From positions 69,727 through 133,726 of the forward strand of contig CBFCYE010000003.1 in the NCBI GenBank assembly GCA_965602225.1: a DNA stretch of 64,000 nt. The letters are read 5' to 3'. The stretch is from Tenderia sp965602225. GTDB lineage: Bacteria > Pseudomonadota > Gammaproteobacteria > Tenderiales > Tenderiaceae. The translations under genes were made by a program, and so were the position numbers. The notes beneath the pieces are model-generated. The model was not told where the DNA came from, did no database searches, and saw only the letters and a program-made list of their open reading frames with translations. Of this stretch, positions 34,412-42,417 are shown in pieces; the first letter of the stretch is position 1; every line of letters starts with the position of its first letter.

Positions 34412-35581
34412 TTAGGCTGTAACAAACCGCTCTATTCGTGCCACGCCCTCTTTAAGACGTTCGATGGATGTAGTGTAAGCAAAACGCAAATACTGCTCCG
34501 GACTGTTCAAACCAAAATCCTTACCCGGAGTTACGGCAACCCCAGCCTGCTGTAATAAATCAAGGCAGAACTGATAACTGTCGTCGGTAAATTTCTTACA
34601 GTTTGCATAGAGATAAAAGGCCCCTTGCGGCGTTACCGGTATTTCAAAACCAACCTTTCTCAAAGCCGGCAACAGGTAATCACGCCGTTGTTCAAATATT
34701 TGTCGGCGACGTTCAAGCTCAGCTATTGTCTCTGGTTTGAATGCTGCCAGTGCCGCGTACTGAGCAGGTGTTGATGCCGCCAGGAAAATATTTTGAGCAA
34801 CCTTATCCAGTGCATCGACATAGGCCGCTGGCGCCACTAACCAGCCCAGTCGCCAGCCGGTCATGCCAAATAATTTTGAAAAGCTATTTATTACAAAAAT
34901 ATCATCGCTAATAGCCAAAGCTGTCTGTTCATTCACGCCATAGGTAAGGCCTTGATAGATCTCATCAACAATCATGTGACCGCCCTTTTCAGCCACAAAA
35001 TCAGCGATTGAGCGCATGTCAGATTCAGCGATCAGCGTCCCGGTTGGATTGGCAGGTGATGCGATCATCACCGCCCGACTATTATTATTCCAATATTTCT
35101 GCAAATGAGCATGATTAAGCTGGTAGCCCGTCTCAACGTCGACCGGAATAGAAATCGCTTCGCCTTCAACCAGACGGACAAAATTTCGATTACAGGGATA
35201 ACCCGGATCAGCCATCAACACCTGTTGGCCTGGATTGATCAATACCGACATCAATAACTGCAGCGCCCCGGATGAACCTGGGGTGATCAATATCCGTTTT
35301 GGATCAACACTTACTTTATATTTTTGCTGATAGAAATCACTAATCGCCTGACGCAGCTCGGGCAGACCTGTCGCCGGCGTATAGTGATGTTTACCCGATT
35401 TAAGCGCCTCAATACCAGCCTCGACGATAGGCGTCGGCGTTTCAAAATCGGGCTCACCAATCTCCATATGGACGATGTCACGCCCCTGCGCTTCAAGCTG
35501 CCTGGCCTGCGCCAGTAACGCCATCACATGAAACGGCTGGACAGCCGCCATGCGATCAGCAAGATCTACTGTTTTAGACAT
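34412..35581 (-). CDS. PLP-dependent class I/II aminotransferase
   Basis: This cytoplasmic aminotransferase has 389 residues. The PLP lysine is in NSFSKLFGMTGWRLGWLV (near residue 235), and the aspartate that binds the PLP ring nitrogen is in MIVDEIYQGLTYG. GEPDFETPTPIVEAGIEALKSGKHHYTPATGLPELRQAI is the typical AAT I-alpha start. The family includes aspartate, alanine and aromatic aminotransferases, and the exact substrate is not decided by motifs. Its start overlaps the HAD gene end by eight bases, so the two are co-transcribed. Confidence 0.9.
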   Translation of the reverse strand: MSKTVDLADRMAAVQPFHVMALLAQARQLEAQGRDIVHMEIGEPDFETPTPIVEAGIEALKSGKHHYTPATGLPELRQAISDFYQQKYKVSVDPKRILITPGSSGALQLLMSVLINPGQQVLMADPGYPCNRNFVRLVEGEAISIPVDVETGYQLNHAHLQKYWNNNSRAVMIASPANPTGTLIAESDMRSIADFVAEKGGHMIVDEIYQGLTYGVNEQTALAISDDIFVINSFSKLFGMTGWRLGWLVAPAAYVDALDKVAQNIFLAASTPAQYAALAAFKPETIAELERRRQIFEQRRDYLLPALRKVGFEIPVTPQGAFYLYANCKKFTDDSYQFCLDLLQQAGVAVTPGKDFGLNSPEQYLRFAYTTSIERLKEGVARIERFVTA

Positions 35582-36344
35582 TCGCAGTTTTATGCAGCGC
35601 CCGGACCATTTCCAAATTTAAATGGCTATGCCCCTCGGCGTCACCACTGATCACAGTAAAGGGCGCATCTGGCTCACCCATCTGATCAAGCACAATGGCC
35701 GCACCACTAAAATCATCCTCGGCAGTGTAAGAATTTATGGTTATCACTGTTGCCAGTCGCGCCTGCACGGAAGAGCGAATGCCGTTATAGGAATCTTCAA
35801 AGGCAATGCACTGCTCAGGTGCCAGGTTCATAGCCTCCATCACGTAGTGATAAATATCTGGAGCAGGTTTCTTGGCTGGCACCACATCCCCAGCACCAAT
35901 GACTTCAAACCAGTCCAGCGAATCGGCACCTAAGGTATAGGTCAACAGTGCGGTCACATTTTCCGGCGTGGTGGTGGTGGCAATTGCCAGACGCAAACCT
36001 GCATCCCTGGCTTCGAAAATCAAACGCTCGACCCCAGGACGTAGTGGAACAGCACCATCAGCCATCAACTTGGTGTAAAAACTTGTTTTAGCCGCGTGCA
36101 GACCAGCGACGAAACCATCAAAATCACCCGGCTTTTGAAAATCGGTGTTAAATTTTTCCAGGTAATAGCGGATACGTTCTTTGCCGCCAGTGACGGCCAA
36201 TAGCTCACCATATAATTCAGGCGTCCAGTCCCAAGCTAAACCGGCCTCATCAAAAGCCAGATTGAAGGCAACCCGGTGCCCATCACGCTCTGTATCAGCC
36301 AAAGTGCCATCAACATCGAAAATTAGTGCTGCTAATTCACTCAT
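35574..36344 (-). CDS. HAD-superfamily phosphatase/phosphomutase, CbbY-like
   Basis: This is a haloacid dehalogenase superfamily protein of about 257 residues from the ATG at 36344 (MSELAALIFDVDGTLADTERDG). Motif I is DVDGTLADTE; motif II ATTTTPENV, motif III PAKKPAPDIY and motif IV AFEDSYNGIRSS follow. The helical cap and the TERDGH start are like CbbY proteins, which dephosphorylate xylulose-1,5-bisphosphate in autotrophs. No Calvin-cycle genes are in the window, so the substrate is uncertain. A longer in-frame start exists 38 codons upstream but lacks family support. Confidence 0.86.
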   Translation of the reverse strand: MSELAALIFDVDGTLADTERDGHRVAFNLAFDEAGLAWDWTPELYGELLAVTGGKERIRYYLEKFNTDFQKPGDFDGFVAGLHAAKTSFYTKLMADGAVPLRPGVERLIFEARDAGLRLAIATTTTPENVTALLTYTLGADSLDWFEVIGAGDVVPAKKPAPDIYHYVMEAMNLAPEQCIAFEDSYNGIRSSVQARLATVITINSYTAEDDFSGAAIVLDQMGEPDAPFTVISGDAEGHSHLNLEMVRALHKTANV

Positions 36345-36472
36345 AATCCCATCCTTTACAATCATTAAACTTAATCCAGATCGGCATATTATCACCATTT
36401 TTACGATATTAACCCCTTGAAGATAAATGCCTTTTTCATAAGCATATGCACCAGACAAGTAACATAGCTCTA

Positions 36473-36501
36473 TTGCCTAAACCTGAAATATCTAGTATAT
36501 A
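36473..36501 (+). promoter_or_regulatory. Sigma-70-type promoter of dksA
   Basis: TTGCCT (36473-36478) and TATATA (36496-36501) are separated by exactly 17 bases. The bases after the -10 (TTCGGGC) are G/C-rich, as in promoters that respond to ppGpp and DksA; DksA autoregulation through such a promoter would be plausible. The inferred start lies about 30 bases before the dksA ATG. Confidence 0.6.
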
Positions 36502-36536
36502 TTCGGGCTTAATATTTGAGGCATCAGGAGAAGGGA

Positions 36537-37157
36537 ATGTCCCCAAAGAAAGCTAGCGCAGATACCGCGAGCAAGAAAAAAGCCGTATCAAAGAAAAAAG
36601 TGGCCACAGCTAAAGCGGCGCCTAAAAAAGCGCCTGTAACAACAACAAAAAAGGCTGCGCCAAAAAAGGCTAGCAGCACGACTAAGGCAGCACCAAAAAA
36701 GATGAACGCCACAGAAGCCAAACAGCGAGCAGACAAGCTATTACAAGGCTTTGGCAACTTCGAACCCTATAGCATTACAAAGGGTGAGGAGTACATGAAT
36801 GACGATCAGATTGGTCATTTCCGTATGCTCCTGATGGCATGGAAGCATGCCCTAATGGAAGAAGTTGATCGCACCGTACAACACATGAAAGAAGAAGCAG
36901 CCAACTTTCCTGATCCCAACGACCGCGCTAGTCAGGAATCAGATTTCACCATGGAACTGCGCACTCGCGATCGTGAGCGCAAACTAATCAAGAAGATTGA
37001 AGAGTCTATCCAGACACTTGATAGTGAAGATTACGGTTTTTGTGAGAGTTGTGGCGTTGAAATCGGCATTCGTCGTCTTGAAGCGCGTCCAACGGCCACA
37101 CTTTGCATTGACTGCAAGACTCTGGACGAGATCCGCGAAAAACAAAAAGGGGGCTAA
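36537..37157 (+). CDS. dksA: RNA polymerase-binding transcription factor DksA with basic N-terminal extension
   Basis: DksA binds the secondary channel of RNA polymerase and, with ppGpp, mediates the stringent response. The ATG at 36537 follows a strong AGGAGAAGGGA. The core matches E. coli DksA closely: coiled-coil tip FPDPNDRASQ, RTRDRERKLIKKIEES, zinc finger FCESCGVEIGIRRLEARPTATLCIDCKT, and the end LDEIREKQKGG. The 206-residue length exceeds E. coli (151): the first 60 or so residues are Lys/Ala-rich (KKAVSKKKVATAKAAPKKAP), like histone H1 tails, and probably bind DNA or RNA. The stop codon lies inside the terminator loop. Confidence 0.95.
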   Translation: MSPKKASADTASKKKAVSKKKVATAKAAPKKAPVTTTKKAAPKKASSTTKAAPKKMNATEAKQRADKLLQGFGNFEPYSITKGEEYMNDDQIGHFRMLLMAWKHALMEEVDRTVQHMKEEAANFPDPNDRASQESDFTMELRTRDRERKLIKKIEESIQTLDSEDYGFCESCGVEIGIRRLEARPTATLCIDCKTLDEIREKQKGG

Positions 37158-37171
37158 CGCCCCCTTTTTTT
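37149..37171 (+). terminator. Intrinsic terminator of dksA
   Basis: GGGGGC (37149-37154) pairs with GCCCCC (37159-37164) around TAAC, followed by a seven-T run. The dksA stop codon TAA forms the loop, so there is no 3' untranslated spacer at all. Confidence 0.92.
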
Positions 37172-37191
37172 AACTCTGAAATTAGTGAAAC

Positions 37192-37524
37192 CTAGCTTGC
37201 CTTGGCATCCTGGGTTTCACTCACTTCAACAATCTTGGTTTCACAGACCTGACTCATCTGTAATCGGTTGGCATTAACAAAGGCCATGATGTATTCAAAC
37301 GCTGTAGGGTTGCTGTCCTTAACTGAGATTTCCACCAGTAGGCATTTTTCACCATCCACCATGCTGGGGCGGACATCATTAGAATAGTGCAGACGATTAT
37401 CTCTACCAAATGTTGCCATTGTAGTTGAGATACGCTCAATCCAATCACTGGGACGAAACTTGCGGCCGTCTTCATTGACGCTCCTAATTACAAGTTTACA
37501 GCCTGCTTTCAATTCCATTGTCAT
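37192..37524 (-). CDS. DUF3579 family protein
   Basis: A small protein of about 110 residues of the DUF3579 type, recognised by the phrase RKFRPSDWIERISTTMATFG, and RPSMVDGEKCLLVEISVKDSNPTAFEYIMAFVNANRLQ. No signal peptide or membrane segment is visible. The start at 37524 (MTMELKAG) has CAGG five bases upstream; two further in-frame ATGs lie nearby. Family members are cytoplasmic and have no assigned role. It converges with dksA. Confidence 0.8.
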   Translation of the reverse strand: MTMELKAGCKLVIRSVNEDGRKFRPSDWIERISTTMATFGRDNRLHYSNDVRPSMVDGEKCLLVEISVKDSNPTAFEYIMAFVNANRLQMSQVCETKIVEVSETQDAKAS

Positions 37525-37772
37525 GACTACCTGCATGGGGCAGACTAGCACTGCGCTAGAAATTCCCTATTGAAAAACGTTATTAAGGTGATGCCTACCG
37601 AAATTATCGGCAAACCATTGAAATTCATGAGACGCATTATACATCGAAGTCTACTTTAATTAAGCAATCCCCTTTCAGAAAAGACCTTGTTTTCGCATAA
37701 TATGATGACATTACCTGCTACTAACGCCCAAAATCAGGGCCAAATAAATAACAACTACCCATGGGAGGGTTT

Positions 37773-39740
37773 ATGAGCATCGAAAATATCGACTCGATAC
37801 TCCACGAAGAGCGTTTATTTCAGCCTTCAGCAGAATTTACTCAAGCCGCTTCAATCAACTCTTTAGTCGATCTAGAAGCCCTGCACCAACAAGCTGAAGA
37901 TGATTATGAAGGATTTTGGGAAAAGCTTGGCCACGATGAAATTAGTTGGCAAACACCATTTACCAATGTTCTTGATGATAGCAAAGCCCCCCACTATCAG
38001 TGGTTCAATGATGGCAAGACCAATGTCTCCTACAATTGCCTGGACCGTCACCTTGAAAGCCGCGGTGATAACAACGCCATTATTTTTGAAGGTGAAAAAG
38101 GCGACATCAAAACCCTGACCTATCGTGAACTACATTCACAGGTATGTTGCTTTGCCAATGCCATGAAGGCTCAGGGAATCAGCAAAGGCGATCGTGTGGT
38201 CATCTATATGCCCATGACGCCAGAAGCCGTAGTGGCAATGCAGGCCTGTGCCCGTATCGGTGCCATACACTCGGTGGTCTTTGGTGGCTTTTCAGCAGAA
38301 TCACTAAAAGACAGAATCGAAGACGCCGGCGCAAAGATGCTGATCACAGCCGATGGTGGTCACCGTGGCGGCAAGATTGTTGAACTGAAACAAGCCGCTG
38401 ACAAGGCACTTGCTAATGGCTGCGCCAGCATTGAGAAGGTCATTGTCTTCAAACGTACCGGCCACGATGTTGATTTCGACCAGGAAAAGGATATCTGGTG
38501 GCATGATGCAATTAAGGGTATGGACAGTGTCTGTGAGCCTGAGTGGGTTGAATCCGAACACCCACTATTCCTACTTTACACCTCCGGCTCTACCGGCAAA
38601 CCCAAAGGCATCCAGCATTCAACTGCCGGTTATTTACTGGGCTCCATCCTGACCATGAAATGGGTCTTTGATATCAAGGATGACGATATCTACTGGTGTA
38701 CTGCCGATGTTGGCTGGATCACCGGCCACACCTACGTTGCCTATGGCCCACTAGCCGTCGGTGCAACCGCTCTAATCTATGAAGGAGCACCAACCATCCC
38801 CGATTACGGTCGCTTTTGGGATATCTGCGAACGCCACAAGGTCAGCATTTTCTATACTGCACCAACCGCTATTCGTGCACTGATGAAACAGGGCGATGAA
38901 TTTCCAGCCAAATATGATCTTTCCAGCCTGCGTCTGCTTGGAACTGTCGGCGAACCCATTAATCCAGAGGCATGGATCTGGTACAACAAGGTCATCGGTG
39001 GCGAGCGCTGCCCAATTGTCGACACCTGGTGGCAAACAGAGACCGGCGCCAATATGATTGCCCCGATACCCGGCGCAGTTGCAACCAAGCCCGGCTCCTG
39101 CACCCTGCCCCTGCCAGGCATCATTGCCGACGTCGTTGACGAAGCAGGCAATAGCATTACCGAAGCCAACAAAGGTGGCTTCCTGGTCATCAAAAAACCT
39201 TGGCCATTCATGTTGCGCACGGTTTGGGGTGATGATGAACGTTACATAAACACCTATTGGCCTATGTTTGACGGCAAATACTATCTTGCTGGTGATAGCG
39301 CCCGCCGTGACCAGGATGGCTATTTCTGGATCATGGGGCGCATTGATGATGTGCTAAATGTATCCGGGCATCGCCTCGGCACCATGGAGGTTGAATCTGC
39401 CCTGGTAGCCCACCCACGCGTTGCAGAGGCCGCCGTCGTCGGCCGCCCTGACGACATCAAGGGCGAGGCAATCTTCGCCTATGTGGTATTACGCGGCGAT
39501 AGACCTGAGGGTGGTATTGACGAGGCCCTGACCAAGGAGCTGCGTGCCTGGGTCAGCGAACAGATTGGTCCTATCGCCAAGCCTGATGATATCCGCTATG
39601 CCGACAACCTGCCCAAGACTCGATCAGGCAAGATCATGCGGCGCTTACTAAGAACCATTGCCCAGGGCCAGGAAATAACTCAAGACACATCAACACTCGA
39701 AAACGAGGCCATCCTGCAGCAATTACAAGGCAAGAGTTAA
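37773..39740 (+). CDS. acs: Acetyl-CoA synthetase
   Basis: Acs makes acetyl-CoA from acetate, ATP and CoA by way of acetyl-AMP. The ATG at 37773 (MSIENIDSILHEER) has GGGAGG directly upstream; an earlier ATG overlaps that Shine-Dalgarno. The 655 residues match the family. Motifs: LYTSGSTGKPKG (ATP loop, near residue 265), YWCTADVGWITGHTYV, DTWWQTETG, SGHRLGTMEVESALV hinge, and the acetylation-regulated C-terminal lysine in PKTRSGKIMRRLLR. Cells using acetate would express this alone; no acetate operon partners are adjacent. A terminator follows. Confidence 0.97.
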   Translation: MSIENIDSILHEERLFQPSAEFTQAASINSLVDLEALHQQAEDDYEGFWEKLGHDEISWQTPFTNVLDDSKAPHYQWFNDGKTNVSYNCLDRHLESRGDNNAIIFEGEKGDIKTLTYRELHSQVCCFANAMKAQGISKGDRVVIYMPMTPEAVVAMQACARIGAIHSVVFGGFSAESLKDRIEDAGAKMLITADGGHRGGKIVELKQAADKALANGCASIEKVIVFKRTGHDVDFDQEKDIWWHDAIKGMDSVCEPEWVESEHPLFLLYTSGSTGKPKGIQHSTAGYLLGSILTMKWVFDIKDDDIYWCTADVGWITGHTYVAYGPLAVGATALIYEGAPTIPDYGRFWDICERHKVSIFYTAPTAIRALMKQGDEFPAKYDLSSLRLLGTVGEPINPEAWIWYNKVIGGERCPIVDTWWQTETGANMIAPIPGAVATKPGSCTLPLPGIIADVVDEAGNSITEANKGGFLVIKKPWPFMLRTVWGDDERYINTYWPMFDGKYYLAGDSARRDQDGYFWIMGRIDDVLNVSGHRLGTMEVESALVAHPRVAEAAVVGRPDDIKGEAIFAYVVLRGDRPEGGIDEALTKELRAWVSEQIGPIAKPDDIRYADNLPKTRSGKIMRRLLRTIAQGQEITQDTSTLENEAILQQLQGKS

Positions 39741-39751
39741 CACAACCACAT

Positions 39752-39777
39752 GGGCGGCCTTATTTGGCCGCCCCTTT
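39752..39777 (+). terminator. Intrinsic terminator of acs
   Basis: GGGCGGCC (39752-39759) pairs with GGCCGCCC (39766-39773) around TTATTT, followed by CTTT. This stops the acs transcript before the promoter that begins the next candidate RNA. Confidence 0.85.
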
Positions 39778-39797
39778 AATTACCCCTGTAAATCGTA

Positions 39798-39826
39798 TTG
39801 ACATTAAGCAAGCGCTTTGCTTTAAT
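39798..39826 (+). promoter_or_regulatory. Strong sigma-70 promoter with overlapping dyad
   Basis: TTGACA (39798-39803), a 17-base spacer, and TTTAAT (39821-39826): a perfect -35 and a -10 with one mismatch. The arms AAGCAA (39806-39811) and TTGCTT (39817-39822) form a dyad in the spacer that reaches the -10, a good place for a repressor. No open reading frame follows; the predicted start is near 39833. Confidence 0.75.
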
Positions 39827-39832
39827 GAATTG

Positions 39833-40039
39833 CCCTTATCGTTTGTATGGCTTTTGTACTAGGGAACGAATTTAGATTAGCGAGTTAGACATAGGCATAT
39901 GTGATTAACAGGCGCTAACGTAGTCCTTAAAAATGTCATTAAACGAAACAAGGTCAAATAATAAATATATGAAAATAGTACGCCTCCCCGTACGCGCTTG
40001 TAACAACCCAAAAGGGGCGCCAGTCGCCCCTCTTTTTTT
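39833..40039 (+). ncRNA. Candidate trans-acting small RNA between acs and tRNA-Asn
   Basis: About 200 bases with no credible coding sequence lie between the strong promoter at 39798-39826 and an intrinsic terminator (GGGGCG 40014-40019, CCAGT loop, CGCCCC 40025-40030, then TCTTTTTTT). The acs terminator lies upstream of the promoter, so this is an independent transcription unit. Inside, GTACG (39978-39982) and CGTAC (39989-39993) form a hairpin with a CCUCCC loop, which is complementary to Shine-Dalgarno sequences (GGGAGG). Small RNAs with C-rich loops repress several mRNAs by covering ribosome-binding sites. I recognise no known family (it is not 6S, tmRNA or SRP). Start and end are predictions. 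Confidence 0.6.
40014..40039 (+). terminator. Intrinsic terminator of the candidate small RNA
   Basis: The 6-bp GC stem GGGGCG/CGCCCC is followed by TCTTTTTTT. The long U-run is of the type used as an Hfq binding tail in many small RNAs. No upstream gene other than acs (already terminated 240 bases earlier) could need it. Confidence 0.88.
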
Positions 40040-40158
40040 AAACCACTTTATTGAAACACCTTCCACCCCCTGACGACCTCTTAATAGATCAACACAGCAA
40101 CAACTATAATTGTGCCTAGGAATTAGTCAGTTATGCGAAAATTTAACGGTTATTAATG

Positions 40159-40187
40159 TTGACGTTTGAGAATCATCGCAGTACTAT
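40159..40187 (+). promoter_or_regulatory. Promoter of tRNA-Asn
   Basis: TTGACG (40159-40164), 17-base spacer, TACTAT (40182-40187). The tRNA begins about 28 bases after the -10, so the primary transcript has a short 5' leader removed by RNase P. Confidence 0.75.
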
Positions 40188-40214
40188 ACTGCCCACAAAT
40201 CAAGCAAGATTTAT

Positions 40215-40290
40215 TCCCCGGTAGCTCAGTTGGTAGAGCAAATGACTGTTAATCATTGGGTCCCTGGTTCGAGCCCGGGCCGGGGAGCCA
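40215..40290 (+). tRNA. tRNA-Asn (GTT)
   Basis: A 76-base tRNA. The acceptor stem TCCCCGG (40215-40221) pairs with CCGGGGA (40280-40286); the discriminator is G and CCA is encoded (40288-40290). The D-arm GCTCAGTTGGTAGAGC, anticodon stem with CTGTTAAT (anticodon GTT at 40248-40250), and T-loop GGTTCGAGCCC are normal. It is monocistronic, with its own promoter and terminator. Confidence 0.97.
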
Positions 40291-40298
40291 TATTAAAG

Positions 40299-40324
40299 AA
40301 ACCGCCTATCAGGCGGTTTTTTTT
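40299..40324 (+). terminator. Intrinsic terminator of tRNA-Asn
   Basis: ACCGCCT (40301-40307) pairs with AGGCGGT (40311-40317) around ATC, with flanking A and T pairs, followed by T's to 40324. Confidence 0.9.
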
Positions 40325-40378
40325 CGTCCTAAATTTCTCACGCATGAAAACAAATAGCCGCATGCTAACATCGCTGCC

Positions 40379-40921
40379 ATGAGCAACAAACCAGATAATG
40401 AAGATGAAGACGCAGAACTGTTCCGCCAGGCCATGGTCGGTGTGCGTCGCCTCGAAACTGATCAAGCAGCTCATTTAACTCAGCGACCTAAACCCATCAA
40501 ACGGCAAGCACAGACCAATGAATCACAACAAACGATTGATACACTGTCTGATGAATTTGAACCATACAACGACAGCAATCAGGAAAATGATTCATTCGCC
40601 CGCACAGGCATCCAAAAACAGCTCCTCAGAAAACTTAGATTAGGAAAAATTCCTATTGAGGACGAGCTGGATTTACATGGCTATAGAGTTGAACAGGCAC
40701 GTCAGGCATTAGCGGGGTTTCTCAATCACTGCCGTGAGCATGGCTTACGCTGTGTCCGGATCATTCACGGTAAAGGCCTGTCATCATCACAACAGCCACC
40801 GGTTTTAAGAGGCAAAACCCGACTCTGGTTACAACAGCGTGATGATGTACTGGCCTTCTGTCCAGCGCACCGCACAGGCGGCGGTGATGGTGCGATCTAT
40901 GTCCTGCTCAAACGGGGCTAG
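40379..40921 (+). CDS. Smr-domain protein (SmrA/YdaL type)
   Basis: A 180-residue protein with an acidic, disordered N-terminal half and a C-terminal Smr (MutS2 C-terminal-like) domain: ELDLHGYRVEQARQALAGFL (conserved DLHG), CVRIIHGKGLSS (HGKG), then VLRGKTRLWLQQRDDVLAFCPAHRTGGGDGAIYVLLKR. Smr domains are RNA or DNA endonucleases; the free-standing group (SmrA, SmrB) varies, and SmrB cleaves mRNA at collided ribosomes. The length and N-terminus fit this group; I cannot decide SmrA versus SmrB. It overlaps by four bases the 3' end of the next gene on the other strand. Confidence 0.88.
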   Translation: MSNKPDNEDEDAELFRQAMVGVRRLETDQAAHLTQRPKPIKRQAQTNESQQTIDTLSDEFEPYNDSNQENDSFARTGIQKQLLRKLRLGKIPIEDELDLHGYRVEQARQALAGFLNHCREHGLRCVRIIHGKGLSSSQQPPVLRGKTRLWLQQRDDVLAFCPAHRTGGGDGAIYVLLKRG

Positions 40922-42405
40922 AAAAAATAGCCCAGTCCAAGCTGGAAGTAATCATCATTACGAAATAAATAAGCAGGATCCGTCGGTTCATCAAGTCCTG
41001 ACGTACCACGATATTCCAGTGTCAGTCTCCAACTCTGCCCAAGGCGCCTACTTGCCTCGACGCTTGAAGAAACAGCACTCCCCTCCTGGTCATAGATGGC
41101 ACCCATCAGTATCTCGCTGCTTTGCATATCATTAAAGACCCAACGCAAACCCAGCATGACATCATCAGCGAATGGCCCAGGCGCCAGCTCAGCACGCTCA
41201 TCGTAGAGATACTCAAGCAACAGGCCTAGATCCATACTGCTATCCAGCAGGCCCACATGGGTATATTCAAAGCCGGCCACAGCCTGCGTATAACGTTGGT
41301 TCATCTCCTCGGTAGAGGTAGCCTCAAGCTTCCATGCCCAATCACCAAGCAAGGCCTGTAAGGTCAGTCCGGTTTGATCAATCAAGTTATAGCGAGGAAT
41401 TAATACAGTCTGACCAAGTGAATTGACCCCGAAATCATCACCAATTTTCGGATCACGGCTTGTGCCGGAAAAATGTGACAGGCCAATATCCCAATCACCA
41501 ATATAGTGTGACCAGCGTATCGCCCAGTCTAGATGTTCATCTTTGTCGTCTGACTCATACCGCGCATCTTGTTCGGTATCAACAACTAATGGCCCTCTCA
41601 AACGACCCTTTACACCCGCAAAAGTACGTTCACGAAATAACGGTAAGGCAAATAGATCCCACGTCCCCCAGTCGGTAAACCAACTCAAATTGGCCATGGG
41701 TTGACCCAGTTTGTCTTCTCCATCAAGACTCTCCACCTGGTCAATCTGGTTAATTACATCCACCAGATGCAAGGACTCCGTCACGCCCCAGAACACCTTG
41801 CCTATGCCCAGGCGTAGTTCCCAATCGCCCATGGCATTAAGCCACATCAACTCACGCACATCGGCATGGTTACGCTCTTCATCTTTATCACCAACGCGTA
41901 CAAATGGCACAAAGGTCAGGCTGGATTTCCGGTCATTCCAACTCATGTGAAATTCCGGCTGAATCGCCAAAGAAGCAAACGTATCGTACTGTTCAGCTGG
42001 ATATAAAGGATCATCAACAAAGCCACGCAGCTCTGCTGTCAAAGATCCTGAGGCAGTCGCCCTGAATGTGGAAGGCTTAGGTTTGGGTAATGCAGGAAAA
42101 CGCTTAACCGCTGCAGGCCAGCCGATATCACGCAAACGACTCTGATCATAGAGCGCCTGACTGGTGCGTTCGTATGGGCCAACCAAGACAACCTCAGCCG
42201 GGCGACCAATCACCTCAATGGTTCTCTGCTCAGCATTAAAACCGCTGCCTTCAAGCTGTTGAAAAATTTGTTTGGCCGTTGCCTTATCCGAAAACACCCC
42301 TATCTGCAGATACGGAACCTTATCGTTTGCCTGAACTGCAGCCACACCAAAAAGCATCGCCATAGCGACAATGACATTGATTAAGAAACTTCGATTGATG
42401 AACAT
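40918..42405 (-). CDS. Outer-membrane beta-barrel protein with N-terminal SPOR-like domain
   Basis: A 495-residue protein with a signal peptide (SFLINVIVAMAMLFGVAAVQA). Residues about 28-105 read like a SPOR domain (YLQIGVFSDKATAKQIFQQL; VVLVGPYERTSQALYDQSRL), a module that usually binds peptidoglycan. The rest has alternating aromatic/hydrophilic strands (VFWGVTESLHLVDVINQID; LTLEYRGTSG) and ends in an aromatic residue (LGLGYFF), as in outer-membrane barrels of DUF1302-like type. It is encoded downstream of a LolA-like gene and an RND permease in one direction, so it is probably the outer-membrane part of that export cassette. Confidence 0.75.
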   Translation of the reverse strand: MFINRSFLINVIVAMAMLFGVAAVQANDKVPYLQIGVFSDKATAKQIFQQLEGSGFNAEQRTIEVIGRPAEVVLVGPYERTSQALYDQSRLRDIGWPAAVKRFPALPKPKPSTFRATASGSLTAELRGFVDDPLYPAEQYDTFASLAIQPEFHMSWNDRKSSLTFVPFVRVGDKDEERNHADVRELMWLNAMGDWELRLGIGKVFWGVTESLHLVDVINQIDQVESLDGEDKLGQPMANLSWFTDWGTWDLFALPLFRERTFAGVKGRLRGPLVVDTEQDARYESDDKDEHLDWAIRWSHYIGDWDIGLSHFSGTSRDPKIGDDFGVNSLGQTVLIPRYNLIDQTGLTLQALLGDWAWKLEATSTEEMNQRYTQAVAGFEYTHVGLLDSSMDLGLLLEYLYDERAELAPGPFADDVMLGLRWVFNDMQSSEILMGAIYDQEGSAVSSSVEASRRLGQSWRLTLEYRGTSGLDEPTDPAYLFRNDDYFQLGLGYFF

Positions 42406-42417
42406 TACAACCTCTTA

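Noticed and set aside
39833..40039. Known RNA families (6S, tmRNA, SRP RNA, RNase P RNA) as the identity of the candidate small RNA.
   Set aside because: Sequence landmarks of those RNAs are absent.
40253..40474. Minus-strand frame of 73 codons covering tRNA-Asn.
   Set aside because: It runs through the tRNA and its terminator; a shadow of the tRNA and smr genes.
40215..40921. Genomic island inserted at tRNA-Asn.
   Set aside because: The genes beyond the tRNA (smr and onward) look like ordinary core genes and there is no integrase or repeated tRNA 3' end.
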